Of a DNA stretch of 6,958 bases, positions 1-6,613 are shown piece by piece. How positions within the stretch are numbered: position 1 is the first letter of the stretch; each line of letters starts with the position of its first letter. This stretch comes from Halobacteroidaceae bacterium (GTDB lineage Bacteria > Bacillota > Halanaerobiia > B1SED10-174): positions 1 through 6,958 of the forward strand of contig PUKG01000294.1 of the NCBI GenBank assembly GCA_003550445.1. Direction: 5' to 3'. The notes beneath the pieces were generated by a model that made no database searches, was not told the DNA's origin, and saw only the letters and a program-made list of their open reading frames with translations. Both the position numbers and the translations under genes were made by a program.

Positions 1-129
1 ACGGTTAACTTTGTTAATCCCAAAGCCCCCCTGGAAATAAAGGAATTTATTTTTGATTACATGAAACGCCATAATTTTTCAAGTTTGGAAAATATGGTGG
101 GAGTGGCTCACCAGGAAAAGGAGGCTTAA
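1..129 (+). CDS. pyrD: Dihydroorotate dehydrogenase, C-terminal end (partial, 5' end outside window)
   Basis: Only the last 42 codons are present, in frame 1, ending at TAA 127-129. The visible peptide contains NFVNPKAPLEI followed by a helix and SSLENMVGVAH. This matches the typical C-terminus of class 1B PyrD proteins (a NFVNP-APLE segment closing the FMN-binding barrel, then a 'SLEELVG.A' tail). The family enzyme oxidises dihydroorotate to orotate in the cytoplasm, usually with the PyrK electron-transfer subunit. The next gene, pyrE, consumes orotate and starts directly after the stop codon, which supports the call. The catalytic residues and FMN-binding core lie upstream of the window, so the subtype (1B rather than 1A) is inferred from context and tail similarity only. 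Confidence 0.85.
   Translation, partial: TVNFVNPKAPLEIKEFIFDYMKRHNFSSLENMVGVAHQEKEA
117..124 (+). promoter_or_regulatory. Ribosome binding site deciding the pyrE start
   Basis: AAAGGAGG lies inside the last codons of pyrD. It is 8 nt from the ATG at 133 and only 5 nt from an in-frame TTG at 130. The spacing favours the ATG as the main start. The position inside pyrD suggests translational coupling. Confidence 0.75.
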
Positions 130-132
130 TTG

Positions 133-711
133 ATGGAAAGAGAAGAAATAATCCGAAATCTGGAAAAGTTTGGGGTTTTGCAGGAGGGACATTTTTTACT
201 TTCCTCTGGGTTGCATAGCGACAAATACTTACAATGCGCTCAAATTCTCCAACACCCTGAACAGGCTGAAAAACTGGGAGAGGGGATAGCAAAAAAGTTT
301 TCCGGGGAAAAAATTGATCTGGTTGTAGGGCCTGCTCTTGGTGGTGTGGTTTTGGGATATGAAGTCGCTAGAAGCCTTGGGTGCAGAGGAATTTTTACCG
401 AGCGCAAGGATGGAATTATGCAACTGAGAAGGGGTTTTTCCATCGAAAAAGGGGAAAGAGTTTTAATTGTTGAAGATGTTGTTACTACCGGGAAATCTGC
501 CCTTGAAGTTTTAGAAGTTGTGGAAGGGGAAGGCGCAGAAATAGTCGGAATAAGCGCAATTGTTGATAGGAGTCCCAAAGATTTAAAGCTTCCGGTTCCC
601 TTCAAACCACTTTTGCGGGTTGAGGTAGAAATTTTCTCTCCAGATAATTGCCCCCTATGCGAACAGGAGATTAAGCTTGTAAAACCAGGAAGCCGGGAGA
701 GTAAGAAATAA
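133..711 (+). CDS. pyrE: Orotate phosphoribosyltransferase (Thermus-family PyrE)
   Basis: The enzyme transfers the phosphoribosyl group of PRPP to orotate, giving orotidine 5'-monophosphate, the penultimate step of UMP synthesis in the cytoplasm. From the ATG at 133 the product is 192 residues, a normal length. Visible motifs are an N-terminal SGLHSDKYLQCA orotate-side segment (about residues 25-36), the flexible catalytic loop ERKDG...LRRGF (about 90-103), and the PRPP-binding motif VLIVEDVVTTGKS (110-122), with the acidic pair E114-D115 and the TTG turn. The C-terminus has CPLC (173-176) followed by a KPGSR tail, which is typical of the Thermus-type branch of PyrE rather than the enterobacterial one. 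An in-frame TTG at 130 would add one residue, but the ATG has the better ribosome-binding-site spacing. The gene abuts pyrD upstream and the metalloenzyme gene one base downstream, so the three are probably co-transcribed. Confidence 0.95.
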   Translation: MEREEIIRNLEKFGVLQEGHFLLSSGLHSDKYLQCAQILQHPEQAEKLGEGIAKKFSGEKIDLVVGPALGGVVLGYEVARSLGCRGIFTERKDGIMQLRRGFSIEKGERVLIVEDVVTTGKSALEVLEVVEGEGAEIVGISAIVDRSPKDLKLPVPFKPLLRVEVEIFSPDNCPLCEQEIKLVKPGSRESKK

Positions 712-712
712 T

Positions 713-1564
713 TTGAGTTTTCTTCTATTTTTTATCGATGGGTTGGGATTAAACAAAAACCCTAAAAACAACCCTATTTTAAAAAAGGATTATCCCTTTT
801 TGCAAAAGATTGTGAAGGGGACAGGGCCTGGGGAGTTAATGGTAACAGATCCCTCTTTAAACTGTCCCGGTTTACCGCAAAGTGCTACAGGTCAAACGGC
901 TCTTCTAACCGGGGAAAACCCTATACCGCTTGTTGGGGGCCATCGGAGCGGTTTTCCCGGCCCTACTTTGATTTCCATTATTAAAGAAAACTCCTTACTA
1001 AAAAGAGCACAGGAAAAAGGCTTTAAAAGTACCTTTGCCAATGCATATACAAAGGAGTTTACCTGGGAAAATATTCGAAGGGCTTCGGTTACAACATATA
1101 ATGTTTTAGCAGCAGGCCAAAGATTTAGGACCCTTGAAGATTTGAAAAATAAAAAGGCTGTATATCAGGAATTTACCAATAAACAACTCCGGCAGAGGGG
1201 GTACGAGGTCCCCGTTTGGAAACCAGGGGAAGCAGGCGAGGTTCTTTTAGGGATTTCTTCAGAACATGATCTGACAATTTTTGAATTTTTTCAAACGGAT
1301 ATCGCAGGGCATCGCAATGATCCATGTTTTACAGAAAAAATTCTTGGAGAGCTGGAAGAGTTTATGGGGAAAGTGATAACAGAACTCCCTTCAGAACTAA
1401 ACTTAATAATTACAAGCGATCATGGAAATATTGAGGATGATTCAACCAATTTGCATACAAAAAATCCTGTCCCGACTTATGTTTTTGGAAAGGATTTTCA
1501 AGCTTTTAAAGGGATTAAAAAAATTACGGATATTACTCCCCTTATTTTAGAACGATTAAAATAA
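713..1564 (+). CDS. Alkaline phosphatase/iPGM-superfamily metalloenzyme, substrate unknown
   Basis: A 283-residue protein starting at TTG 713, one base after the pyrE stop. The start is constrained because the metal-binding FIDG motif lies at residues 7-10 and no ATG or GTG is suitable. The full two-metal active site of the alkaline phosphatase/phosphoglycerate mutase superfamily is visible: D9, a likely nucleophile S57 in SATGQTALLTG, D196 and H200 in TDIAGH, D236-H237 in SDHGN, and H248 in NLHTKNP. By analogy with iPGM and phosphopentomutase, D9, S57, D236 and H237 would bind one metal and D196, H200 and H248 the other. At 283 residues it is much shorter than iPGM (about 510), archaeal-type PGM (about 400) or phosphopentomutase (about 390), and only about 140 residues lie between S57 and D196 for a cap domain. 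It could be a phosphomutase, phosphodiesterase or phosphatase; the sequence does not decide. No signal peptide or membrane segment stands out, so it is likely cytoplasmic. The ribosome binding site is weak (GGGAG about 13 nt upstream), so translation probably depends on coupling to pyrE. Confidence 0.85.
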   Translation: MSFLLFFIDGLGLNKNPKNNPILKKDYPFLQKIVKGTGPGELMVTDPSLNCPGLPQSATGQTALLTGENPIPLVGGHRSGFPGPTLISIIKENSLLKRAQEKGFKSTFANAYTKEFTWENIRRASVTTYNVLAAGQRFRTLEDLKNKKAVYQEFTNKQLRQRGYEVPVWKPGEAGEVLLGISSEHDLTIFEFFQTDIAGHRNDPCFTEKILGELEEFMGKVITELPSELNLIITSDHGNIEDDSTNLHTKNPVPTYVFGKDFQAFKGIKKITDITPLILERLK

Positions 1565-1683
1565 AAGTTTTTTAATATAAGAAGGTTTTTGCAAACAAAA
1601 AAGAGAAAAAATAGAGAGATATGGGATAAACAATTGAGCCTTTTCCCGCTACTATATTTTTATTATAAGGATGGTGGTTTTTA
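1565..1683 (+). promoter_or_regulatory. Possible sigma-A-type promoter upstream of the EF-G-like gene
   Basis: This 119-bp AT-rich gap is the longest non-coding stretch in the window. The best promoter candidate is TAAACA (1627-1632), 17 nt, then TACTAT (1650-1655), each matching 4 of 6 consensus bases. An A-rich tract upstream (1592-1613) could act as an UP-like element. Transcription would begin near 1662. A ribosome binding site AAGGATGGTGG (1667-1677) precedes the GTG at 1684. No GC-rich terminator for the upstream operon was found; TTTTTG...CAAAAA (1586-1601) could only form a weak AU hairpin. The promoter is a by-eye guess. Confidence 0.3.
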
Positions 1684-3759
1684 GTGAAGGTTTCTAAACC
1701 TGAAAACATCAGAAACATTGCTTTACTTTCTCACGGAGGTGTGGGGAAAACATCATTACTGGAGGCTATGCTTTACCATAGTGGTGCAACAAACCGTTTA
1801 GGAAATGTGGAAGAGGGCACCACAGTATCTGATTTTACTCCAGAAGAGAAAAACAAAGGGATTACAATTAATGCAACCTACCTTCCCGTTTATCGGGATG
1901 GAATTAAATTCAATATGATTGATACTCCTGGTTATATTGATTTTATAGGTGAAGTTCATGGGGCCCTAAGGGTTGTTGATAGTGCAATAGTTATGGTTTG
2001 TGCCGCATCAGGGGTAGAAGTAAACACCCACCGGGTATGGAAGATGGCAGATTCTGCCAACCTCCCCCGTTTAGTTTTTATTAACAAGATGGATCGGGAA
2101 AGTGCTGATTTCCGGGGAGCTTTAAGCCAGGTCCAGGAAAGCTTTGGAACTGGTGTTGTTCCTCTTTTCATCCCCATGGGAGCTGAAGATAACTTTAAAG
2201 GAGTAATTGACCTTTTCAGCGGTAAAGCCCATATTTATGATGATTGGGGAAAATATAAAGTCGAAGACATTCCTGCTGAATTTAGTGATGAGTATGAAGA
2301 ATACCATATGGAGATGGTTGAAACCCTTGCTGAAGTTGACGATGAATTGATGATGAAATACCTTGAAGAAGAAGATTTAAGCAAGGAAGAATTAGAGAGC
2401 GCCCTGGAAAAAGGAGTTCGCGAAGGCAAGTTAATGCCTGTTTTTGCGGGTTCTGCAACCAAAGGAATTGGAATAGAGGAAATTTTGAGTTATGCTCCCA
2501 AAGTTCTTCCTTCTCCCGTTGATCGTGGCCCGTTTAAGGGAGTCCTTCCTTCCAGTGAGGAGGAAGTTGAACGCAAACCATCCGTGGAAGAACCAACCTG
2601 TGCTCTGGTTGCCAAAACCATGGTGGATCCCTATGTGGGTAGGCTTTCCATTTTCCGGGTTTTTTCCGGCAAGATCACAATTGATTCCGAAATTTATAAT
2701 TCCAGCAAAGAGGAAAACGAAAAAATTACAAAACTCTATAATCAAAAAGGAAAAGACCAGGAAAATGTTGATGAAGTAATTGCGGGGGATATTGGTGCTG
2801 TGGCAAAACTGCAACACACCGGAACAGGCGATACTCTCTGCACAAAGGATAATCCCATTATCCTCCCCACAATAAAATTTCCCAAGCCTAACCTTTCCCT
2901 TGCTGCTTATCCCAAGGGAGAAGGGGATGAAGACAAAATCAGCACGGCCCTTAATCGCTTTGCTGAAGAGGATCATACTTTCACTGTTTTCCATGATCCG
3001 GAGACAAATGAACTTGTTGTTTCTGGAATGGGAACAATGCATCTGGATATTGTTAAAGAAGTTAGTAAAAGGAAGTTTGGAGTTGACTTTGAAACCACCG
3101 CTCCCAAAGTAGCCTATAAAGAGACAATCCAAAAAAAGATTGAAGTAGAGGAAAAACACAAAAAGCAAACCGGTGGCCGGGGACAGTACGGACATGTTCA
3201 CCTTCGTCTTGAACCCCTTCCCCGGGGAAGCGGATTTGAATTTTCCGAAGAAATTTTTGGAGGAGCTATCCCCAACCAGTTTATTCCCGGTGTGGAAAAA
3301 GGTGTTAGGGAAGCAATGAAAGAGGGAGTTATTGCCGGTTACCAGGTTGTAGATTTTAAGGCAACGGTGTTTGATGGGTCCTATCACCCGGTTGATTCTT
3401 CTGAAATGGCTTTTAAATTGGCTGCGTCTAAAGCCTTTAAGAAAGCTGTTGAGAATGCAGATCCGGTTCTTTTGGAACCAATAATGGAAGTTCGTGTAGA
3501 GGTATCAGACGAACAAATGGGAGATGTAATTGGGGATCTGAACAGTAAGAGGGGGAAAATCCTTGGTATGGATCCCCAGGATGGGTTGCAGATTATTAAA
3601 GCTAATGTTCCCCTTTCTGAAATGGCCAACTATGCTAATGACCTCAAGTCAATTACTGGAGGTCAGGGAACCTTTAGTATGAAACTTGGTTATTATGACA
3701 AAGTTCCGCCCCGTGAAACAGATATTATTATTGCTCAATCAAAAAAGGACGAGGAATAA
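1684..3759 (+). CDS. EF-G-like translational GTPase (EF-G-2/FusA2 type)
   Basis: A 691-residue protein with the full five-domain EF-G layout. The GTPase domain shows G1 SHGGVGKTS (16-24), G2 in KGITIN (T61), G3 DTPGY (80-84), G4 NKMD (134-137) and G5 GSATKG (256-261). Domain II begins around 305 (ALVAKTMVDPYVGRLS), domain IV carries GGRGQYGHV (497-505) and a tip loop DGSYHPVDSSE (564-574), and domain V runs to the end. The tip-loop H568 aligns with the histidine that canonical EF-G uses for translocation (E. coli H583). Two GTPase features differ from housekeeping EF-G: G1 is HGGVGKT rather than HIDAGKT, and switch II has Tyr84 where canonical factors have the catalytic His (PGH). Both are typical of the EF-G-2/FusA2 paralogue group, known from Thermus and mycobacteria. 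It probably acts on the ribosome, but whether it translocates, recycles or does something else cannot be read from sequence. The GTG start is supported by AAGGATGGTGG 6-9 nt upstream and by the N-terminal KPENIRNIALLSHGG. The symbol is left empty because a separate canonical fusA is expected elsewhere in the genome. Confidence 0.9.
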   Translation: MKVSKPENIRNIALLSHGGVGKTSLLEAMLYHSGATNRLGNVEEGTTVSDFTPEEKNKGITINATYLPVYRDGIKFNMIDTPGYIDFIGEVHGALRVVDSAIVMVCAASGVEVNTHRVWKMADSANLPRLVFINKMDRESADFRGALSQVQESFGTGVVPLFIPMGAEDNFKGVIDLFSGKAHIYDDWGKYKVEDIPAEFSDEYEEYHMEMVETLAEVDDELMMKYLEEEDLSKEELESALEKGVREGKLMPVFAGSATKGIGIEEILSYAPKVLPSPVDRGPFKGVLPSSEEEVERKPSVEEPTCALVAKTMVDPYVGRLSIFRVFSGKITIDSEIYNSSKEENEKITKLYNQKGKDQENVDEVIAGDIGAVAKLQHTGTGDTLCTKDNPIILPTIKFPKPNLSLAAYPKGEGDEDKISTALNRFAEEDHTFTVFHDPETNELVVSGMGTMHLDIVKEVSKRKFGVDFETTAPKVAYKETIQKKIEVEEKHKKQTGGRGQYGHVHLRLEPLPRGSGFEFSEEIFGGAIPNQFIPGVEKGVREAMKEGVIAGYQVVDFKATVFDGSYHPVDSSEMAFKLAASKAFKKAVENADPVLLEPIMEVRVEVSDEQMGDVIGDLNSKRGKILGMDPQDGLQIIKANVPLSEMANYANDLKSITGGQGTFSMKLGYYDKVPPRETDIIIAQSKKDEE

Positions 3760-3778
3760 GCCTCTTAAGAGGCTTTTT
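3758..3778 (+). terminator. Rho-independent terminator overlapping the EF-G-like stop codon
   Basis: AAGCCTC (3758-3764) pairs perfectly with GAGGCTT (3769-3775) around a TTAA loop, and a T run follows (3774-3778, then more pyrimidines to 3787). The first two bases of the 5' arm are the last two of the TAA stop codon. A ribosome paused at the stop would block the 5' arm, so termination may depend on ribosome release. It lies within the 43-bp gap before tldD, so tldD expression needs read-through or an internal promoter in the upstream gene. Confidence 0.7.
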
Positions 3779-3798
3779 CCTCTTTTTAAAAGGAGGGG
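3779..3798 (+). promoter_or_regulatory. tldD ribosome binding site within a potential SD-sequestering hairpin
   Basis: AAAAGGAGGGG (3788-3798) is a very strong ribosome binding site 6 nt before the GTG at 3803, and it fixes that start. The bases just upstream, CCTCTTT (3779-3785), can pair with AAGGAGG (3790-3796) around a TTAA loop, giving 7 pairs including one U-G wobble. The Shine-Dalgarno would be buried in that stem. Regulation through it is inference. Confidence 0.5.
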
Positions 3799-3802
3799 TT
3801 TT

Positions 3803-5242
3803 GTGGATCGCTGGAAAAAGTTAATTGATCTTTCCCTGAATAAAGGAGCAGATTATGCTGATCTAAGGTACATTGAAAATGAGAAACAGGGTATTAGGTG
3901 TAAAAATGGGAAAATTGAAGAACTGAACTTGGGGGAAGACAGTGGTGTTGGTTTAAGGGTTTGGGTCAATGGAAGCTGGGGATTTGCAAGCATGAGTTTA
4001 ACTGGAAATAACTCCGAGGCGATTAATGCTCTTGCCGAGGAGGCTGTTGCTTTAGCCAGAGCCGCAAACAAAGGTCAAAAAACAAGGGATTTAGCTCCAG
4101 TTAAACCCGAAAAAGATAGTTTTTTTCCTGACATAGAAGAAGATCCCTTTGAAATTTCACTGGAAGAAAAAATTGAATTATTACAAAAAGCCCATCAGGG
4201 AATGAATGGGGAAAAGATTTTTCTCACCACCGGAAATATTGACTGCCAAAAGGAAAGGAAAATTTTTGTTTCTTCCGAGGGATCAGAAATTGAGCAAACT
4301 TTTTATCGAACCGGGGCCGGGATAAGTGCCATGAGTACCGATGGCAAAGATCGGCAGATCAGATCTTATCCCAGTGCTTTTGGTGGTAACTATGCCCAGA
4401 GGGGTTATGAATTTATCAGGGAGATGGACCTGGAAAGGGAAGCCGAAAGGGTTCGGAAAGAGGCCGAGGATTTATTAGTTGCCGATCAATGCCCTTCTGG
4501 AGAGATGACACTAATTCTGGGAGGTTGCCAGCTCGGCTTACAGGTTCATGAATCCGTTGGACACCCCATTGAATTGGACCGTGTTTTTGGGACAGAAGCG
4601 GCTTTTGCGGGAACCAGTTTTTTAACTCCGGAAAATTTAAATAATCTTACTTACGGATCTGAAATTGTAAATATCTATGCTGACGCCACTATTCCCGGGG
4701 CTCTTGGTAGTTTTGCCTATGATGATGAAGGAGTGCCTGCCCAGAGGATCCCAATTGTAAAAAATGGACGTTTTGAAAACTATTTAACCTCAAGGGAAAC
4801 TGCTCCCATTTTGAAACAAACAAGCAATGGGACAATGAGGGCCATTGGCTGGAGTAATTTCCCAATTATTCGGATGACAAATATTAATCTGGAACCGGGA
4901 AATTCATCTCTTCAGGAATTAATTGAAGGGACCGAAAGAGGAATCCTTCTTGACATGATCAAGTCCTGGAGTATAGATGATAAGAGGATAAATTTCCAGT
5001 TTGGTACCGAAATCGGCTGGTTGATTGAGGATGGAAAGATTAAGGGGAAGATAAAAAACCCCACCTATACCGGGAGTACTCTTCCTTTCTGGCGCTCATG
5101 TGATGGAATAGCTGGTCCTTCAGAATGGAAAATGTGGGGAGTTCCCAACTGTGGAAAAGGAGAACCAATGCAGGCTGCTCCTGTTGGTCACGGGGCCTCA
5201 TACGCAAGGTTTAGAAAGATAAAGGTAGGTGTCAGCCGATGA
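3803..5242 (+). CDS. tldD: TldD metalloprotease subunit
   Basis: A 479-residue protein of the TldD/PmbA (peptidase U62) family. TldD is the catalytic half of the TldD/TldE heterodimer, which in E. coli degrades unfolded peptides, trims microcin B17 precursor and affects CcdA antitoxin stability in the cytoplasm. The zinc motif HESVGH is present (H249, E250, H254), and a conserved C450 in PNCGKGEP matches the expected third ligand. The N-terminal half has the family's ADLRYIE and GVGLRVWVNGSWGFAS segments. The start is GTG 3803, chosen because AAAAGGAGGGG lies 6 nt upstream and the family N-terminus begins here. The frame stays open back to an ATG at 3686, but those 39 codons lie inside the EF-G-like gene and the terminator and give a basic, non-family sequence. 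The stop overlaps the tldE start by ATGA (5239-5242), so the subunits are probably made by coupled translation in matched amounts. All catalytic residues seen are intact. Confidence 0.95.
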   Translation: MDRWKKLIDLSLNKGADYADLRYIENEKQGIRCKNGKIEELNLGEDSGVGLRVWVNGSWGFASMSLTGNNSEAINALAEEAVALARAANKGQKTRDLAPVKPEKDSFFPDIEEDPFEISLEEKIELLQKAHQGMNGEKIFLTTGNIDCQKERKIFVSSEGSEIEQTFYRTGAGISAMSTDGKDRQIRSYPSAFGGNYAQRGYEFIREMDLEREAERVRKEAEDLLVADQCPSGEMTLILGGCQLGLQVHESVGHPIELDRVFGTEAAFAGTSFLTPENLNNLTYGSEIVNIYADATIPGALGSFAYDDEGVPAQRIPIVKNGRFENYLTSRETAPILKQTSNGTMRAIGWSNFPIIRMTNINLEPGNSSLQELIEGTERGILLDMIKSWSIDDKRINFQFGTEIGWLIEDGKIKGKIKNPTYTGSTLPFWRSCDGIAGPSEWKMWGVPNCGKGEPMQAAPVGHGASYARFRKIKVGVSR

Positions 5243-6576
5243 AAAAAGAAGACTTGAAAAAATTAGTTACTGAATCCCCTGCGGAACATACGGAGATTTT
5301 CATGCAAAAAAGTGAGCTAAAATTGTCCAGGTTTGCAGAATCAATTATCCATCAAAATATTAGCCAGGAAACCACTAACCTAACGGTGGTTGTCCATGAA
5401 GGAAAAAGAAAAGGAAGTGCAAGTACAACCGATCCCAGCACGGGTGGAGTAAAAAAAGCCATTGAAAAGGCCTGTGAGGCAGCAAGATTTCAAAAACCAG
5501 ATCCTGACTTTCCAGGATTGCCTTTTTCGGATGAAATAGCTCCTGAACTGCCGTCTTTTTCCCAGGAAACTGCTGATTGCAGCCCCGAACAAAGAGCCCG
5601 TGGAATTGCTGAAATAAGGGAAATCGGGGAAAAAGAAGGATTTAAGGGATTTGGAACTTATTCCACCCAGGCAAACAGGTTTTTTTCCATAAACTCTGGA
5701 GGGAATTACAGGGAATGGGATACCTCCCAGGCATATTTAAAGGTTCTTTACATGGGAGGTCCGGGAGAGGGCGAAGGATTTGCCCAGGATGTTTGCGTTA
5801 ATGTTGGAGATTTAGATGTTACGAAGGTTGCGGAAAAAGCTGCCAGAAAATGTTCAGAAACCCAGGAAAGGCAAACCTTAAAGCCGGGTGAGTACACCGT
5901 AATCCTTGAGCCACTTGCAGTATGCGAGCTTTTAGGATACCTGGGTTTTATCGGATTTAATGGACTTGCCTGTAATGAAGGAAGGAGCTTTTTTGCTGGG
6001 AAAATAGGCGAAAAAGTCATGGATGAAAAAATCTCAATTCTGGATGATCCTTATGACAAATCCGGGTTGCCAATTCCTTATGATGGGGAAGGCATGCCAA
6101 AAAGACCCCTTCCTCTTGTTGAAGAAGGGGTATATAAAAACTATGTTTATGATCATTATCTGGCCAGGAAGGAAGGAAGAAAATCAACAGGCCATGCACT
6201 ACCCCCTGGTTTTAGAAGCTTTGGCCCGATGCCCATGAACTTAAAAATGAAGCCAGGAAATACAACGGGTCAGGATTTGTTAAAAAAAGTTGAAAGAGGA
6301 GTCCTGGTTACAAGGTTTCATTATGTTGGGGTTATTCATCCCCTGAAAACAATTATCACTGGATTGACCAGGGATGGGACCTTCTGGGTTGAAAACGGAG
6401 AGGTCAGCCACGCTTTGAAAAATCTCAGGTTTACCCAGGGCATTATTGATGCTCTTAACCAGGTAATTGGAATGGGAAGTGAGCCTGGTAGAATGCCCTT
6501 CCATATTGGAGCTACCCAGGCCCCCGCGCTGGTTATTGACGGTTTTAATTTTACAGGGGTATCAGAAATGGAATAA
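5239..6576 (+). CDS. tldE: TldE/PmbA, non-catalytic partner of TldD
   Basis: A 445-residue protein of the same U62 family as TldD, with the usual length of TldE/PmbA. It aligns with TldD around the active site, but where TldD has HESVGH this protein has EPLAVCELLGYLGF (from residue 224), so it lacks the zinc-binding motif, as expected for the TldE subunit. Further family signatures are the segment with PYDGEGMPKRPLPLVEEGV followed by KNYVYDHYLARKEG and STGHA in the C-terminal half. In characterised complexes TldE shapes the closed chamber around the TldD active site. The ATG at 5239 overlaps the tldD stop codon. A modest AAAGGTAGG sits about 9 nt upstream, so translation is likely coupled to tldD. 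The family is also known as pmbA (microcin B17 maturation in E. coli), but no microcin genes are visible here and a general peptide-turnover role is more likely. A strong hairpin terminator follows within 6 bases of the stop. Confidence 0.93.
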   Translation: MKKEDLKKLVTESPAEHTEIFMQKSELKLSRFAESIIHQNISQETTNLTVVVHEGKRKGSASTTDPSTGGVKKAIEKACEAARFQKPDPDFPGLPFSDEIAPELPSFSQETADCSPEQRARGIAEIREIGEKEGFKGFGTYSTQANRFFSINSGGNYREWDTSQAYLKVLYMGGPGEGEGFAQDVCVNVGDLDVTKVAEKAARKCSETQERQTLKPGEYTVILEPLAVCELLGYLGFIGFNGLACNEGRSFFAGKIGEKVMDEKISILDDPYDKSGLPIPYDGEGMPKRPLPLVEEGVYKNYVYDHYLARKEGRKSTGHALPPGFRSFGPMPMNLKMKPGNTTGQDLLKKVERGVLVTRFHYVGVIHPLKTIITGLTRDGTFWVENGEVSHALKNLRFTQGIIDALNQVIGMGSEPGRMPFHIGATQAPALVIDGFNFTGVSEME

Positions 6577-6581
6577 AAAAG

Positions 6582-6613
6582 AATGGCACGGGGGCAACCC
6601 GTGCCATTTTTTT
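6582..6613. terminator. Bidirectional rho-independent terminator between tldE and rqcH
   Basis: AATGGCACGGG (6582-6592) and CCCGTGCCATT (6598-6608) form a perfect 11-bp stem with a 5-nt loop GGCAA. On the plus strand it is followed by a T run (6607-6613), and on the minus strand by the complement of the A run at 6575-6580. It can therefore end transcription of both tldE and the convergent minus-strand gene, whose stop codon (6612-6614) touches its edge. Confidence 0.9.

Noticed and set aside
240..605. Minus-strand open frame (121 codons) opposite pyrE
   Set aside because: It is antisense to conserved PyrE motifs, Ser/Pro/Thr-rich, and shows no domain.
1586..1601. TTTTTG-CAAA-CAAAAA inverted repeat as a terminator for the pyr operon tail
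   Set aside because: The stem is almost all A-U and no T run follows, so it is too weak to call.
2492..3112. Plus-strand alternative-frame ORFs inside the EF-G-like gene
   Set aside because: They overlap conserved EF-G domains II-III in another frame and have no family similarity. The main frame is intact, so no frameshift is implied.
2431..3387. Long minus-strand open frame (318 codons) opposite the EF-G-like gene
   Set aside because: It lies wholly antisense to a strongly conserved coding region. Its translation is rich in Phe, Asn and Gly without a recognisable family, and I saw nothing to support it as a gene. It is a shadow of codon usage on the plus strand.
6023..6238. Plus-strand alternative-frame ORF inside tldE
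   Set aside because: It overlaps the conserved C-terminal half of TldE, and nothing supports independent translation.
5239..6576. Degenerate TldE because the HExxxH zinc motif is absent
   Set aside because: Loss of the motif is normal for the TldE/PmbA subunit. The frame is full length and the other family segments are intact.
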